Assembly (NCBI GenBank): GCA_021740625.1
Contig: JAIOZK010000001.1
Location: forward strand, 1 to 64,000
Origin: Bacteroidales bacterium
GTDB taxonomy: Bacteria > Bacteroidota > Bacteroidia > Bacteroidales > JAIOZK01
Direction: 5' to 3'
Length of the DNA stretch: 64,000 nt
The notes beneath the pieces are model-generated. The model had not been told where the DNA came from. It saw only the letters and a list, made by a program, of their open reading frames with translations, and did not search any database. The translations under genes were made by a program, and so were the position numbers. This document shows, piece after piece, positions 53,457 through 64,000 of the stretch (the stretch's first letter is position 1; every line of letters begins with the position of its first letter).

Positions 53457-54077
53457 ATGGAAAATAAGCTGCAGGAATTAACCGAGAAGCTGTATGCCGA
53501 AGGAATTGATAAAGCCAATCAGGAAGCCGATGAAATAAAAAAGAAGGCAGAAGAACAAGCTGAAGACATTAAAAAGCAAGCAGAAAAGGAAGCCGAATCA
53601 ATCATACAAGATGCCAAAAAGAAAGCGGAAGAAATTAAAAACAATCTTGAATCTGAATTAAAGCTTTCTTCGAGTCAGGCTATTACTGCATTAAAGCAAA
53701 AGATCACCAACCTGATCACTGCCAAAGTTATAGATAAACCGGTGGAAGAAACTTTTTCTGAAAGCGAGTTCATCAAAGAAAGTGTGGAAAAAGCAATTGA
53801 GAACTGGAAGCCCGGCGAGAGAGGCACAGCCGATCTCACCATTTTACTTCCAGGAAAAACAGAAGAAAAGCTTAAATCTCATTTTCTTTCCAAAGAAAAT
53901 GAAATCCTCCAAAAAGGATTTGAAGTCAGGTTTGATGACAAGCTATCCTCAGGGTTTATGATCAAACCGGTGGAAGGAGGATTTAAGATCAACTTCACGG
54001 ATGAAGATTTCAAGAATTTCTTTAAAGCATACCTAAGGCCACGTTCCAGCGAATACCTGTACGAAGAAAAGAAATGA
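53457..54077 (+). CDS. V-type ATPase subunit E
   Basis: 206 aa. The first 85 residues form a long Ala/Glu/Lys coiled coil (KKKAEEQAEDIKKQAEKEA), and the C-terminal globular part ends SGFMIKPVEGGFKINFTDEDF, typical of the peripheral stalk subunit E. It links the V1 head to subunit I. The stop overlaps the next start by 4 nt (ATGA). Confidence 0.88.
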   Translation: MENKLQELTEKLYAEGIDKANQEADEIKKKAEEQAEDIKKQAEKEAESIIQDAKKKAEEIKNNLESELKLSSSQAITALKQKITNLITAKVIDKPVEETFSESEFIKESVEKAIENWKPGERGTADLTILLPGKTEEKLKSHFLSKENEILQKGFEVRFDDKLSSGFMIKPVEGGFKINFTDEDFKNFFKAYLRPRSSEYLYEEKK

Positions 54078-54919
54078 GAGTAAAGAATCATTATTATTGC
54101 TTAATTGCCGGATTGCCAGAGCTGATCCCCGATCAAACCAAATTATGCTTTTCCCCGGGGGAGTTCAGGGAATATTTATTCGAGGAATTAAAAGGAACGG
54201 ATCTGGAGCTTGTTAAAACACTTTATCTGCCACACGACCATAAAAATCTGCTGATCCTTTTGCAAAAAAAAGACGAACCCTTCGATACGCTTGGAAATTA
54301 CAGCAGTGAGTTTCTGGAAGAAGCTTTAAAAGAACCGGAGAAACTACCGGAATACCTGGAAAAGTTTATTCACGCTTTCAGGGACGAGTCTCCACTTCAT
54401 GAAAAACTGAGCTGGGAAAACCAGCTCACATGCGAATATTATCACCACCTTACAGGCCTTGAAAATAAATTTCTCTCGGAATATTTCGAATTCGATTGGA
54501 ATCTGAAAAACGTGATGACCGGCCTTGTGACCAGAAAACACGACCGTCCTCTTGAAGGAGAACTCATTGGCGAACATGCTCTTACAAAAGCGATCAGCAA
54601 AAGCCATGCAAGAGATTTCGGGATTGCCAATGATTTCCCAGAGGTTGAATCCCTGATCAGCATCTTTGAAAAAACCGACCTGCTTGAACGAGAGAAAGAA
54701 ATTGATTTACTGAAATGGAAACACATCGATCAATTGAATACATTCAATTATTTCACCATTGAGGTAATCCTGGGACATGTGCTCAAAACAGAGATGGTTG
54801 ACAGATGGCTGCAGCTCGACGAAGAAACCGGGCGCAAGATGTTTAATCAGCTTCTGGACGATCTGAATAACAGTTTTAAATTTCCGAAAGAATTTAATAT
54901 AAATGGAAGAAAAGGTTAG
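54074..54919 (+). CDS. DUF2764 protein (V-type ATPase subunit C-like)
   Basis: 281 aa, helical, soluble. YYCLIAGLPEL at the start and LKWKHIDQLNTFNYFTIEVILGHVLKTEMVDRWLQLDEETG near the end are characteristic of DUF2764 proteins, which sit between subunits E and A in Bacteroidetes V-ATPase operons. The position and absence of an ordinary subunit C suggest it takes that role as the central-stalk socket. Its end overlaps the subunit A start by 17 nt. Confidence 0.82.
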   Translation: MRVKNHYYCLIAGLPELIPDQTKLCFSPGEFREYLFEELKGTDLELVKTLYLPHDHKNLLILLQKKDEPFDTLGNYSSEFLEEALKEPEKLPEYLEKFIHAFRDESPLHEKLSWENQLTCEYYHHLTGLENKFLSEYFEFDWNLKNVMTGLVTRKHDRPLEGELIGEHALTKAISKSHARDFGIANDFPEVESLISIFEKTDLLEREKEIDLLKWKHIDQLNTFNYFTIEVILGHVLKTEMVDRWLQLDEETGRKMFNQLLDDLNNSFKFPKEFNINGRKG

Positions 54920-56672
54920 TACAAAAGGAAAAGTTAAATCGATCATTGCCAACCTGGTGATTGTAGAGGTGGATGGTCCGGTTTCCCAAAACGAGATTTG
55001 TTATATCAAGCTGCAAGAAACCGACCTGATGGCTGAAGTTATCAAAGTTAGCGGCAATACGGCTTATGTGCAGGTTTTTGAAAGCACCCGAAGCCTTAGC
55101 ATCAATACCGAGGTGGAATTCACCGCTCATATGCTTGAAGTAACGCTTGGTCCCGGATTGCTTTCCAAAAACTACGACGGGCTTCAAAATGACCTGAATA
55201 CGATGGAGGGCATCTTCCTGAAAAAAGGTGAGTACACCAAAGCTCTTGATGAAAGCAAAAAATGGGATTTCAAGCCGCTGGTCAAAGAGCATGATCAGGT
55301 TGAGGCAGGAAGCTGGCTTGGAGAAGTGGACGAAAACCACCAGCCCCACAGGATCATGGTGCCCTTCAAGATGCAGGGCACCTACAAAGTAAAAAGCATC
55401 AAAGGGGAAGGTGCATACACTGTGAAAGATACCATTGCCGTAATCAGTGATACGGAAGGCAATGAGTTTCCCATCACAATGACGCAAACCTGGCCTGTAA
55501 AAGTACCCATCAGAGTTTATAACAATAAGCCCCGCCCCTATCGTCTGCTCGAAACAGGTGTTCGTACCATTGACACACTGAACCCAATTACCGAAGGCGG
55601 TACCGGATTTATTCCGGGTCCTTTTGGCAGTGGAAAGACCGTATTGCAGCACGCCCTGTCGAAACAGGCCGAAGCCGACATCGTGATCGTAGCTGCATGT
55701 GGCGAACGTGCCAACGAAGTAGTTGAACTTTTTACCGAATTCCCCGAGCTGGATGACCCACGCACCGGCCGTAAGCTGATGGAGAGAACCACCATCATCG
55801 CCAATACTTCCAACATGCCTGTAGCAGCCCGTGAAGCTTCCGTATACACAGCCATGACTCTGGCTGAGTATTACCGGCAGATGGGCCTGAAAGTACTCTT
55901 GCTTGCCGACTCGACTTCCCGCTGGGCACAGGCCCTGCGCGAAATGTCGAACCGCATGGAAGAATTGCCCGGTCCCGATGCGTATCCCATGGACCTGACA
56001 GCTATCATTGCAAGCTTCTACGCACGCGCCGGATATGTTTATCTGAATAATGATAAAACCGGATCCATTACCTTTATCGGAACAGTTTCTCCCGCAGGGG
56101 GTAACCTCAAGGAACCTGTTACCGAAGCAACCAAAAAAGCTGCCCGTTGTTTTTATGCACTTTCTCAGCAACGAGCCGACAGCAAGCGTTATCCGGCCAT
56201 CGATCCCATCGATAGTTATTCAAAGTACCTGGAATATGACGAGGTAAAAGAATATATGAATGAAAACATCGATGAAAAGTGGACCGATAATATTGAAACG
56301 GTAAAAGACATCCTGATCCGTGGCAGGGAAGCATCCGAACAAATAGACATCCTGGGTGATGACGGTGTACCGATTGATTACCACATCGCTTACTGGAAAT
56401 CCGAGATCATCGATTTTGTGATCCTTCAGCAAGATGCTTTTGACGATATCGACGCTTCCACGCCCATCGACAGGCAAAAGTATATGCTTCACAAAATTCT
56501 GACAATCTGCCATACCAATTTTGAATTCGAATCTTTTGAAGACACGGCTGAATATTTCAAACGTATCATCAATGAATTGAAACAAATGAACTATTCCGAA
56601 TTTGAATCGGATAAGTTCAAAAACCATGAAGAACAACTGGAAAAAATCATTGAAGAAAGGAAAGTTGACTAA
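54903..56672 (+). CDS. atpA: V-type ATPase catalytic subunit A
   Basis: 589 aa. The Walker A loop GPFGSGKTVLQH lies near residue 240. The catalytic Glu region CGERANEVVELFTEFPEL and the Walker B LLADSTSRWAQALREMSNRM follow. An inserted domain (VEVTLGPGLLSKNYDGLQN) marks the A type rather than F-ATPase beta. It hydrolyses or makes ATP in the V1 head. Confidence 0.96.
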   Translation: MEEKVSTKGKVKSIIANLVIVEVDGPVSQNEICYIKLQETDLMAEVIKVSGNTAYVQVFESTRSLSINTEVEFTAHMLEVTLGPGLLSKNYDGLQNDLNTMEGIFLKKGEYTKALDESKKWDFKPLVKEHDQVEAGSWLGEVDENHQPHRIMVPFKMQGTYKVKSIKGEGAYTVKDTIAVISDTEGNEFPITMTQTWPVKVPIRVYNNKPRPYRLLETGVRTIDTLNPITEGGTGFIPGPFGSGKTVLQHALSKQAEADIVIVAACGERANEVVELFTEFPELDDPRTGRKLMERTTIIANTSNMPVAAREASVYTAMTLAEYYRQMGLKVLLLADSTSRWAQALREMSNRMEELPGPDAYPMDLTAIIASFYARAGYVYLNNDKTGSITFIGTVSPAGGNLKEPVTEATKKAARCFYALSQQRADSKRYPAIDPIDSYSKYLEYDEVKEYMNENIDEKWTDNIETVKDILIRGREASEQIDILGDDGVPIDYHIAYWKSEIIDFVILQQDAFDDIDASTPIDRQKYMLHKILTICHTNFEFESFEDTAEYFKRIINELKQMNYSEFESDKFKNHEEQLEKIIEERKVD

Positions 56673-58048
56673 TGGAAACACAGGCATTTCAGAAAATATA
56701 CACACGCATCACAAGCATCACCAAGGCAACCTGTTCGCTGAAAGCAGCCGGAGTCGGTTATGAAGAACTGGCAGTTATCAACGGCAAACTTGCACAGGTG
56801 GTTAAGGTCATCGGAGATGAAGTTACCCTTCAGGTTTTTGGAGGTACAGAAGGTATCCCAACAGATGCTGAGGTTGTGTTTTACGGTAAGCCTCCTTCAT
56901 TGAAAGTTAGCGATGAGCTTTCTGGCAGGTTTTTTAATTCATTCGGCCTCCCCATCGACGACGGACCCGAGGTGGAAGGCGAAGAACGTGAAATTGGTGG
57001 GCCAACAGTGAATCCGGTCAGAAGGCAGCAACCTTCTGAGCTTATCGCCACAGGCATTGCCGGTATCGACCTGAACAATACCCTGGTAAGCGGCCAGAAA
57101 ATACCTTTCTTTGCCGATCCCGACCAGCCTTACAACCAGGTGATGGCCATGGTTGCCTTGCGTGCCAAGGCAGATAAAATCATCCTGGGCGGAATGGGAC
57201 TCACCAATGATGACTATCTTTTCTTCAAAAACGTATTTGACCAGGCCGGCGCCCTCGACCGAATCGTTTCTTTTGTGAATTCAACAGAAGACCCTCCGGT
57301 AGAGCGTTTGCTTGTGCCCGATATGGCGCTGACAGCAGCCGAATATTTTGCAGTGGATAAAAACCAGGATGTTCTTGTGCTTTTGACAGATATGACCCTG
57401 TATGCTGATGCCCTTGCCATTGTCTCCAACAGGATGGATCAGATCCCGTCAAAAGATTCTATGCCGGGCTCTCTTTATAGCGACCTTGCCAGAATTTATG
57501 AAAAAGCCGTACAGTTCCCCGAAGGAGGCTCCATTACCATTGTGGCGGTGACCACACTCTCGGGTGGAGATATTACCCATTCCATCCCGGACAATACTGG
57601 CTATATTACCGAGGGTCAGTTATTCCTCAGGAAAGATACCGATATCGGTAAAGTTATCGTTGACCCCTTCAGAAGCCTTTCACGACTGAAACAACTGGTG
57701 ATCGGTAAAAAAACAAGAGAAGACCATCCCAGTGTGATGAATACTGCAGTGCGACTTTTCGCAGATGCATCCAATGCCAAAACAAAGCTTGAGAATGGTT
57801 TTGACCTGACTGACTATGATGAACGAAGTCTGGAATTCGCGAAGGAGTATTCAAGAAAGTTGCTGGCAATCGATGTGAATATTGATATCGATGAGATGCT
57901 GGACACAGGTTGGAAGCTATTCAACAAATTCTTCACCAAAGCGGAAGCAGGAATCAAGGAAAACCTGGTTGAAAAATACTGGCCTGAAGAGGAAGGTCTC
58001 GAGCAAAAGAAATCGGGCAAAGAAAAAGAAGAACCGACAGAAGCTTAA
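56672..58048 (+). CDS. atpB: V-type ATPase regulatory subunit B
   Basis: 458 aa. The fold is that of A but the P-loop is lost (SGQKIPFFADPDQPYNQV). LLTDMTLYADALAIVSNRMDQIPSKD and PGSLYSDLARIYEKA are hallmark B-subunit segments. The end is a charged tail (KKSGKEKEEPTEA). It starts on the last base of the preceding stop codon. Confidence 0.95.
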   Translation: METQAFQKIYTRITSITKATCSLKAAGVGYEELAVINGKLAQVVKVIGDEVTLQVFGGTEGIPTDAEVVFYGKPPSLKVSDELSGRFFNSFGLPIDDGPEVEGEEREIGGPTVNPVRRQQPSELIATGIAGIDLNNTLVSGQKIPFFADPDQPYNQVMAMVALRAKADKIILGGMGLTNDDYLFFKNVFDQAGALDRIVSFVNSTEDPPVERLLVPDMALTAAEYFAVDKNQDVLVLLTDMTLYADALAIVSNRMDQIPSKDSMPGSLYSDLARIYEKAVQFPEGGSITIVAVTTLSGGDITHSIPDNTGYITEGQLFLRKDTDIGKVIVDPFRSLSRLKQLVIGKKTREDHPSVMNTAVRLFADASNAKTKLENGFDLTDYDERSLEFAKEYSRKLLAIDVNIDIDEMLDTGWKLFNKFFTKAEAGIKENLVEKYWPEEEGLEQKKSGKEKEEPTEA

Positions 58049-58077
58049 TGAATTTGTATTGAAAAAGCAGATAAAGC

Positions 58078-58670
58078 GTGAAAATAAAATTCCAGTATAA
58101 CAAAACATCTTTACACCGGCTGAAGAAACAGTTGGCCATCAGGGAAAGGGCGCTACCTACCCTGAAGAACAAGGAGTCGGCCCTGCGCGTTGAGGTAAAG
58201 AAAGCCAAGGACGAGGCCGGTTATCTGGATAAACAACTCAGCGAGAAAATGCAGGCATATGAGCATATGGTGGAACTATGGAGCGAGTTTAATCCCGAAC
58301 TGGTTCACATATGTGATGTTAAAACCAGCACGAAAAAAATTGCAGGTGTAAAAACACCCATATTGGAGGATATATCCTTTAGTAAAAAATATTTCAGCAT
58401 ATTCAATAATCCCAAATGGTATCTCGATGGCATTCACATTTTGCAGGAGCTTTCCCGCATTTCCATTGAAAAGGAATTCTTTATCCGCAAAATGCAACTG
58501 CTGGATCATGCCCGGAAAAAAACCACACAAAAGGTAAACCTCTACGAAAAAGTTCAAATACCGGGATTCCAGGATGCCATCAGGAAGATCAACCGTTTTC
58601 TGGAAGATGAAGAAAATCTTTCAAAATCTTCACAGAAAATTGTAAAAAGCAGAAAGGAGGAGGCCGCCTG

Positions 58671-58671
<1 letters not shown>
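58078..58671 (+). CDS. atpD: V-type ATPase subunit D
   Basis: 197 aa from a GTG at 58078. The N-terminal coiled coil starts KIKFQYNKTSLHRLKKQLAIRERALPTLKNKESAL, typical of the rotor shaft subunit D. The C-terminal helix includes LYEKVQIPGFQDAIRKINRFLEDEENLS. No ATG is better placed. It couples rotation between head and ring. Confidence 0.9.
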
Positions 58672-60931
<2,260 letters not shown>

Positions 60932-61309
60932 GATATCGTAATCAGACAGCGCAGTATCCACAATTCATTGGACATACATGGTAATTTGTCAATTCGTATG
61001 GTTCCTACATTGATTCTGATAGAAGCTGTGCAAAAAGTACGGTATTTCGTCAGGCTGAGCGCCTTGCCTGCCGCCTAAGCAGGGAATCGAAGCCAAAAGA
61101 ACGCTTATTTTCAATGCATCTCGACTACCAACCTGTCGGCAGGCATGGCGTTCGATGTGACCCGGAAAATTGCAGGTTTTATTTTTTGTCAAAGAGGCAG
61201 ATGGGCTGATCAGGTGAATAGTTGAACAGACAGGACACATCTTCGATTGCCTTATGAATGCACAAGAAGCAGTTGCCAAATTTATCAGAAGAAAAACTTT
61301 GGCAATTAA
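60932..61309. other. Intergenic region between convergent genes
   Basis: No gene is seen in these 378 bases. The stretch near 61050-61160 reads as a dispersed intergenic repeat of the kind seen in Bacteroidetes chromosomes (GTCAGGCTGAGCGCC, GCCTAAGCAGGGAATCGAAG, CTCGACTACC, CCTGTCGGCAGGCATGG). CCTGTCGGCAGG is nearly self-complementary. No clear terminator was found after the ATPase operon. Confidence 0.4.
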
Positions 61310-63001
61310 CTATAATTCAGCTATCTTTTGATTAACAATATGCAAAATATCCTTTTCCCTTTGAACAGCCTTTTCCTCAAGCTTTAATCCCTCGTCGATC
61401 AGCTTGCTAACGAAGGATTTGTCTTCCACACCCGAAGCGTTGATCTTCACGTTAAGATATGCCCCCATGATGGCTGTACGGGCGCATAGCGCACCAACAC
61501 CTGCATCAGAAACTGAATTGGGATTACCGGTCTTTGCCATGGCTTCGATCACCTCAAATGCATCGTAGGACCTTTGCATTACTTTAAAAGGAACTTCCAT
61601 GGCATATTTGGAAGCATCTTCGATGGCCTGTTTGCGGATCTTCTTCTCTTCATCCGTACTTTTGGACATGCCGAAAGCATCCATAATCTTGTTGAAGGCA
61701 TTGGTGTCCTCATCCACCAGGTGTACAAGTTCATCCTTGATCTTTTGTCCTTTTTCGGCCCAGTTGGAGAACTCTTTCCAACGCTCGTCCCATCCTCTTT
61801 TATGAGAAGAAAGATTGGCCACCATGGTTGCCAGTGAAGCACCCAGTGAGCCAACATAAGCAGAAATAGAACCTCCACCAGGGGCCGGGGACTCCGATGC
61901 CGTTTCGTCGGCAAAATCATCCAGGGGCATATCGACGAGTTTTTGTCTGCTGTCATCTTCTATCATGTACTCAATGATCTTATCCTCCGGTTTAAAAGGC
62001 TTAAGTTCATCCAGTCCCATGGATTTAACGGCAATCTTGATCAGCTCTGATTCGGAAACACCCAGGGAGCGTTGTTGTTTGGTCAGGAAATATTTCCCGG
62101 CATCCAGCATGGCCTTGAGCGGGATCAGTCCTACAAGTTCCGAACCGGTCACCCGCAATCCCCTGGCATTGGCTTTTTCATAAACTTCATCAAAGGCAAC
62201 ATGTACCGGGGTAATGCTGATGTTGGTCAGGTTCATGGATATCTGCGCGACACCGTATTCCTCAATGAACCAGCCAATGGCTTTCACAGCTTTCAAAGAA
62301 CCAGGAATCCACACTTTATTTCCTTTTTCATCTTTCACGATTTTACCGGTAAGCGGATGACCTTCTCTTTTTACACGTCCCCGCTCACGTACATCAAATG
62401 CCACTGCATTGGCCCTACGGGTGGAAGTTGTATTCAGGTTTACATTGAAAGCAACCAGGAAATCCCTTGCCCCAACAGCAGTAACACCGTGCCTTGCATT
62501 AAATTTAGCAGGACCAAAATCTGGTTTCCATTCTGGTTTCTGTAATTTATCGGGCATGCCTTCGTATTCACCTGCACGGATGGTAGCCAGGTTTTTCCTT
62601 TTGTCTTCCGTTGCTGCATTTTCATAAAGGAAAATCGGAATTTCGAGTTCCTCCCCAACTCTTTTTCCCAGTTTCTTTGCATATTCAACGGTTTCTTCCA
62701 TGCTGATGTTGGAAACCGGCACCAGGGGACAAACATCGGTTGCTCCCATGCGGGGATGTTCTCCCTTATGCTTGCTCATGTCAATCACCTTTGAAGCTTT
62801 TGTAATGGCAAGAAAAGCCGCTTCGATGACCGGCTCAGGTTCTCCCACGAAAGTCACAACGGTTCGGTTGGTGGCTTTTCCGGGATCCACATCCAGAAGC
62901 TTTACGCCTTCAACACTTTCGATCTCATCTGTAATTTGCTTAATAATACTCATATCGCGGCCTTCGCTGAAATTGGGCACGCATTCGATCAGTTTCTTCA
63001 T
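61310..63001 (-). CDS. ftcD: Formimidoyltransferase-cyclodeaminase (FtcD)
   Basis: 563 aa. Residues 1-325 are glutamate formimidoyltransferase (IECVPNFSEGRDMSI at the start, HKGEHPRMGATDVCPLVPV with catalytic His). The last 190 residues are the cyclodeaminase (DETASESPAPGGGSISAYVGSLGASLATMV). It moves the formimino group of formiminoglutamate to tetrahydrofolate and then releases ammonia, the last steps of histidine degradation. It is 50 nt downstream of hutI on the same strand. Confidence 0.95.
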   Translation of the reverse strand: MKKLIECVPNFSEGRDMSIIKQITDEIESVEGVKLLDVDPGKATNRTVVTFVGEPEPVIEAAFLAITKASKVIDMSKHKGEHPRMGATDVCPLVPVSNISMEETVEYAKKLGKRVGEELEIPIFLYENAATEDKRKNLATIRAGEYEGMPDKLQKPEWKPDFGPAKFNARHGVTAVGARDFLVAFNVNLNTTSTRRANAVAFDVRERGRVKREGHPLTGKIVKDEKGNKVWIPGSLKAVKAIGWFIEEYGVAQISMNLTNISITPVHVAFDEVYEKANARGLRVTGSELVGLIPLKAMLDAGKYFLTKQQRSLGVSESELIKIAVKSMGLDELKPFKPEDKIIEYMIEDDSRQKLVDMPLDDFADETASESPAPGGGSISAYVGSLGASLATMVANLSSHKRGWDERWKEFSNWAEKGQKIKDELVHLVDEDTNAFNKIMDAFGMSKSTDEEKKIRKQAIEDASKYAMEVPFKVMQRSYDAFEVIEAMAKTGNPNSVSDAGVGALCARTAIMGAYLNVKINASGVEDKSFVSKLIDEGLKLEEKAVQREKDILHIVNQKIAEL

Positions 63002-63051
63002 ATAGTTAATCTTTTTCTTTAGATAATGTTTTCAGTTCAGGGTTTCAATTT

Positions 63052-64000
63052 TCATTTTTTTATAATTTCTCCATTCAAAATTACGGAATCTACTTTATTC
63101 GACCCATAATAATACGGCATAAATTCATAAGTGGGGATTTCTCTGGTGATGAACACATTGGCTCTTTTCCCCACGGCAATACTCCCCAGCTCATCACTCA
63201 GATCCATGGCATAAGCGCCGTTGATGGTTGTCGCGTTGATGCCTTCTTCCGGGAGGAGGCGATATAAAATACTTCCCATGGAAAGGATCAACTGCATATT
63301 ACCGGATGGAGAAGAACCGGGATTAAAGTCACTGGCCATGCAAAGCGGGAGCCCTGCATCGATCATTTTGCGGGCCGGGGCGTAGATCATGTTCAGGAAA
63401 AAAGCAGCACCCGGTAAAATGGTTGGCATAGTTTCCGATCCAAGCAGGGCTTCGATTTCCTCATCTCCCGTATATTCCAGATGATCAACTGAAAGTGCAT
63501 TGTATTTCACGCCTGCCTGTATGCCGCCTGAATAATCCAGCTCGTTGGCGTGGATCTTTGGCCGCAGGCCATATTTGATCCCGGCCATCAAGATTTTCTC
63601 GGTTTGTTCTACTGTAAAAAATCCTTTGTCACAGAAAACATCGATGTAATCGGCCAATTCTTCGGCCGCCACCTGCGGGATCATTTCGTTGATCACCAGG
63701 TCAACATAATCATCGGGATTATCTTTGTATTCGGCAGGAATGGCATGTGCACCGAGAAAAGTGGATTTTACCGTCAAAGGAGAAGTATCTTTCAACCTTT
63801 TTATCACACGCAACATTTTCAGCTCGGATTCGGTTGTCAGCCCGTAACCACTTTTGATCTCAACGGCACCTGTTCCAAAGCTGATGATCTCATCCAATCT
63901 TTTCATGGATTCCTCATAAAGCTCTTCTTCCGGCATTTGTTGCATCATGCGGGCGGAATTCTTTATACCGCCTCCTCGCTTTGCGATTTCCTCATAGGAA
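63052..64000 (-). CDS. hutI: Imidazolonepropionase HutI (5' end beyond the window)
   Basis: The reading frame runs from the stop at 63052 to the window edge, so the N-terminus is missing. The visible 316 residues contain ETKSGYGL-like EIKSGYGLTTE, STFLGAHAIPAEYK with a metal His, IHANELDYSGG, DHLEYTGDEEI and SDFNPGSSP with the metal Asp. Upstream codons read SYEEIAKRGGGI, a typical HutI segment. It hydrolyses imidazolone-5-propionate to formiminoglutamate, the substrate of the FtcD encoded next to it. Confidence 0.93.
   Translation of the reverse strand, partial: SYEEIAKRGGGIKNSARMMQQMPEEELYEESMKRLDEIISFGTGAVEIKSGYGLTTESELKMLRVIKRLKDTSPLTVKSTFLGAHAIPAEYKDNPDDYVDLVINEMIPQVAAEELADYIDVFCDKGFFTVEQTEKILMAGIKYGLRPKIHANELDYSGGIQAGVKYNALSVDHLEYTGDEEIEALLGSETMPTILPGAAFFLNMIYAPARKMIDAGLPLCMASDFNPGSSPSGNMQLILSMGSILYRLLPEEGINATTINGAYAMDLSDELGSIAVGKRANVFITREIPTYEFMPYYYGSNKVDSVILNGEIIKK

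Noticed and set aside
54894-56171. A 425-codon open frame on the minus strand opposite V-ATPase subunit A.
   Set aside because: The plus strand encodes a clear, full-length subunit A with Walker motifs; the opposite frame has no family resemblance.

Overview
The window comes from a member of the Bacteroidetes, most likely Bacteroidales or a close relative. Evidence: a T9SS C-terminal sorting domain protein, a carboxypeptidase-regulatory-domain TonB receptor, a DUF4199 protein, V-type ATPase genes with a DUF2764 subunit, lipoproteins with the lipobox near the N-terminus, and several promoters of the Bacteroidetes type (TTG or TTTG, 19-20 nt, TAnnTTTG). Gene density is high and most genes sit in short operons with 1-17 nt overlaps. 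No CRISPR array, insertion sequence or prophage was seen.

Layout. 1-4.6 kb: the last codons of a GIY-YIG-nuclease-like gene followed by a tRNA-like 3' structure and a terminator; a PurF-family protein without the nucleophile cysteine; an HD phosphohydrolase; a 13-copy 17-bp minisatellite; a B12-binding radical SAM protein. 4.6-8.8 kb: a probable light/oxidative-stress operon (internally deleted SDR, DoxX-like, DUF2867 SDR, SRPBCC, cryptochrome/photolyase). 8.9-15.3 kb: a LEA2-type lipoprotein, lipoate ligase, DUF1338 protein, SLC12-type transporter, tRNA-Lys, Sua5-family protein and SRP RNA. 15.3-21 kb: a glycosyltransferase/GHMP-kinase cluster, a membrane dipeptidase and a PKD lipoprotein. 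21-24.5 kb: a His-rich TonB receptor with a small His-containing exported protein, and a class III cyclase.

25.1-30.4 kb (minus) holds the most unusual set: an NMT1/THI5-like periplasmic binding protein without transporter genes, translationally coupled to a Cache-HAMP-SpoIIE phosphatase, then an RsbW-like kinase, an RsbW-GNAT fusion and a STAS antagonist. A promoter with good Bacteroidetes spacing precedes it. It reads as a ligand-sensing partner-switching pathway.

30.5-53.2 kb is dominated by nitrate metabolism: nrfHA (nitrite to ammonium) and a long minus-strand run of ferredoxin-like, cupin, membrane-anchored diheme cytochrome c, narGHJI, narK, RIC (NO/iron-sulfur repair), an Rrf2 regulator with three cysteines, folA, and a DUF438/hemerythrin plus DUF1858 pair. 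Together these encode nitrate uptake, reduction to nitrite, onward reduction to ammonium, and defence against NO. Interleaved are a PfkB kinase, an ECF sigma/TPR anti-sigma pair, dgkA, a BadF-family sugar kinase, a T9SS protein and a PepSY protein. 53.4-60.9 kb: a V-type ATPase operon (E, DUF2764, A, B, D, I, K) whose K subunit carries residues typical of Na+ binding. 61.3-64 kb: histidine-degradation genes ftcD and hutI (hutI runs off the window).
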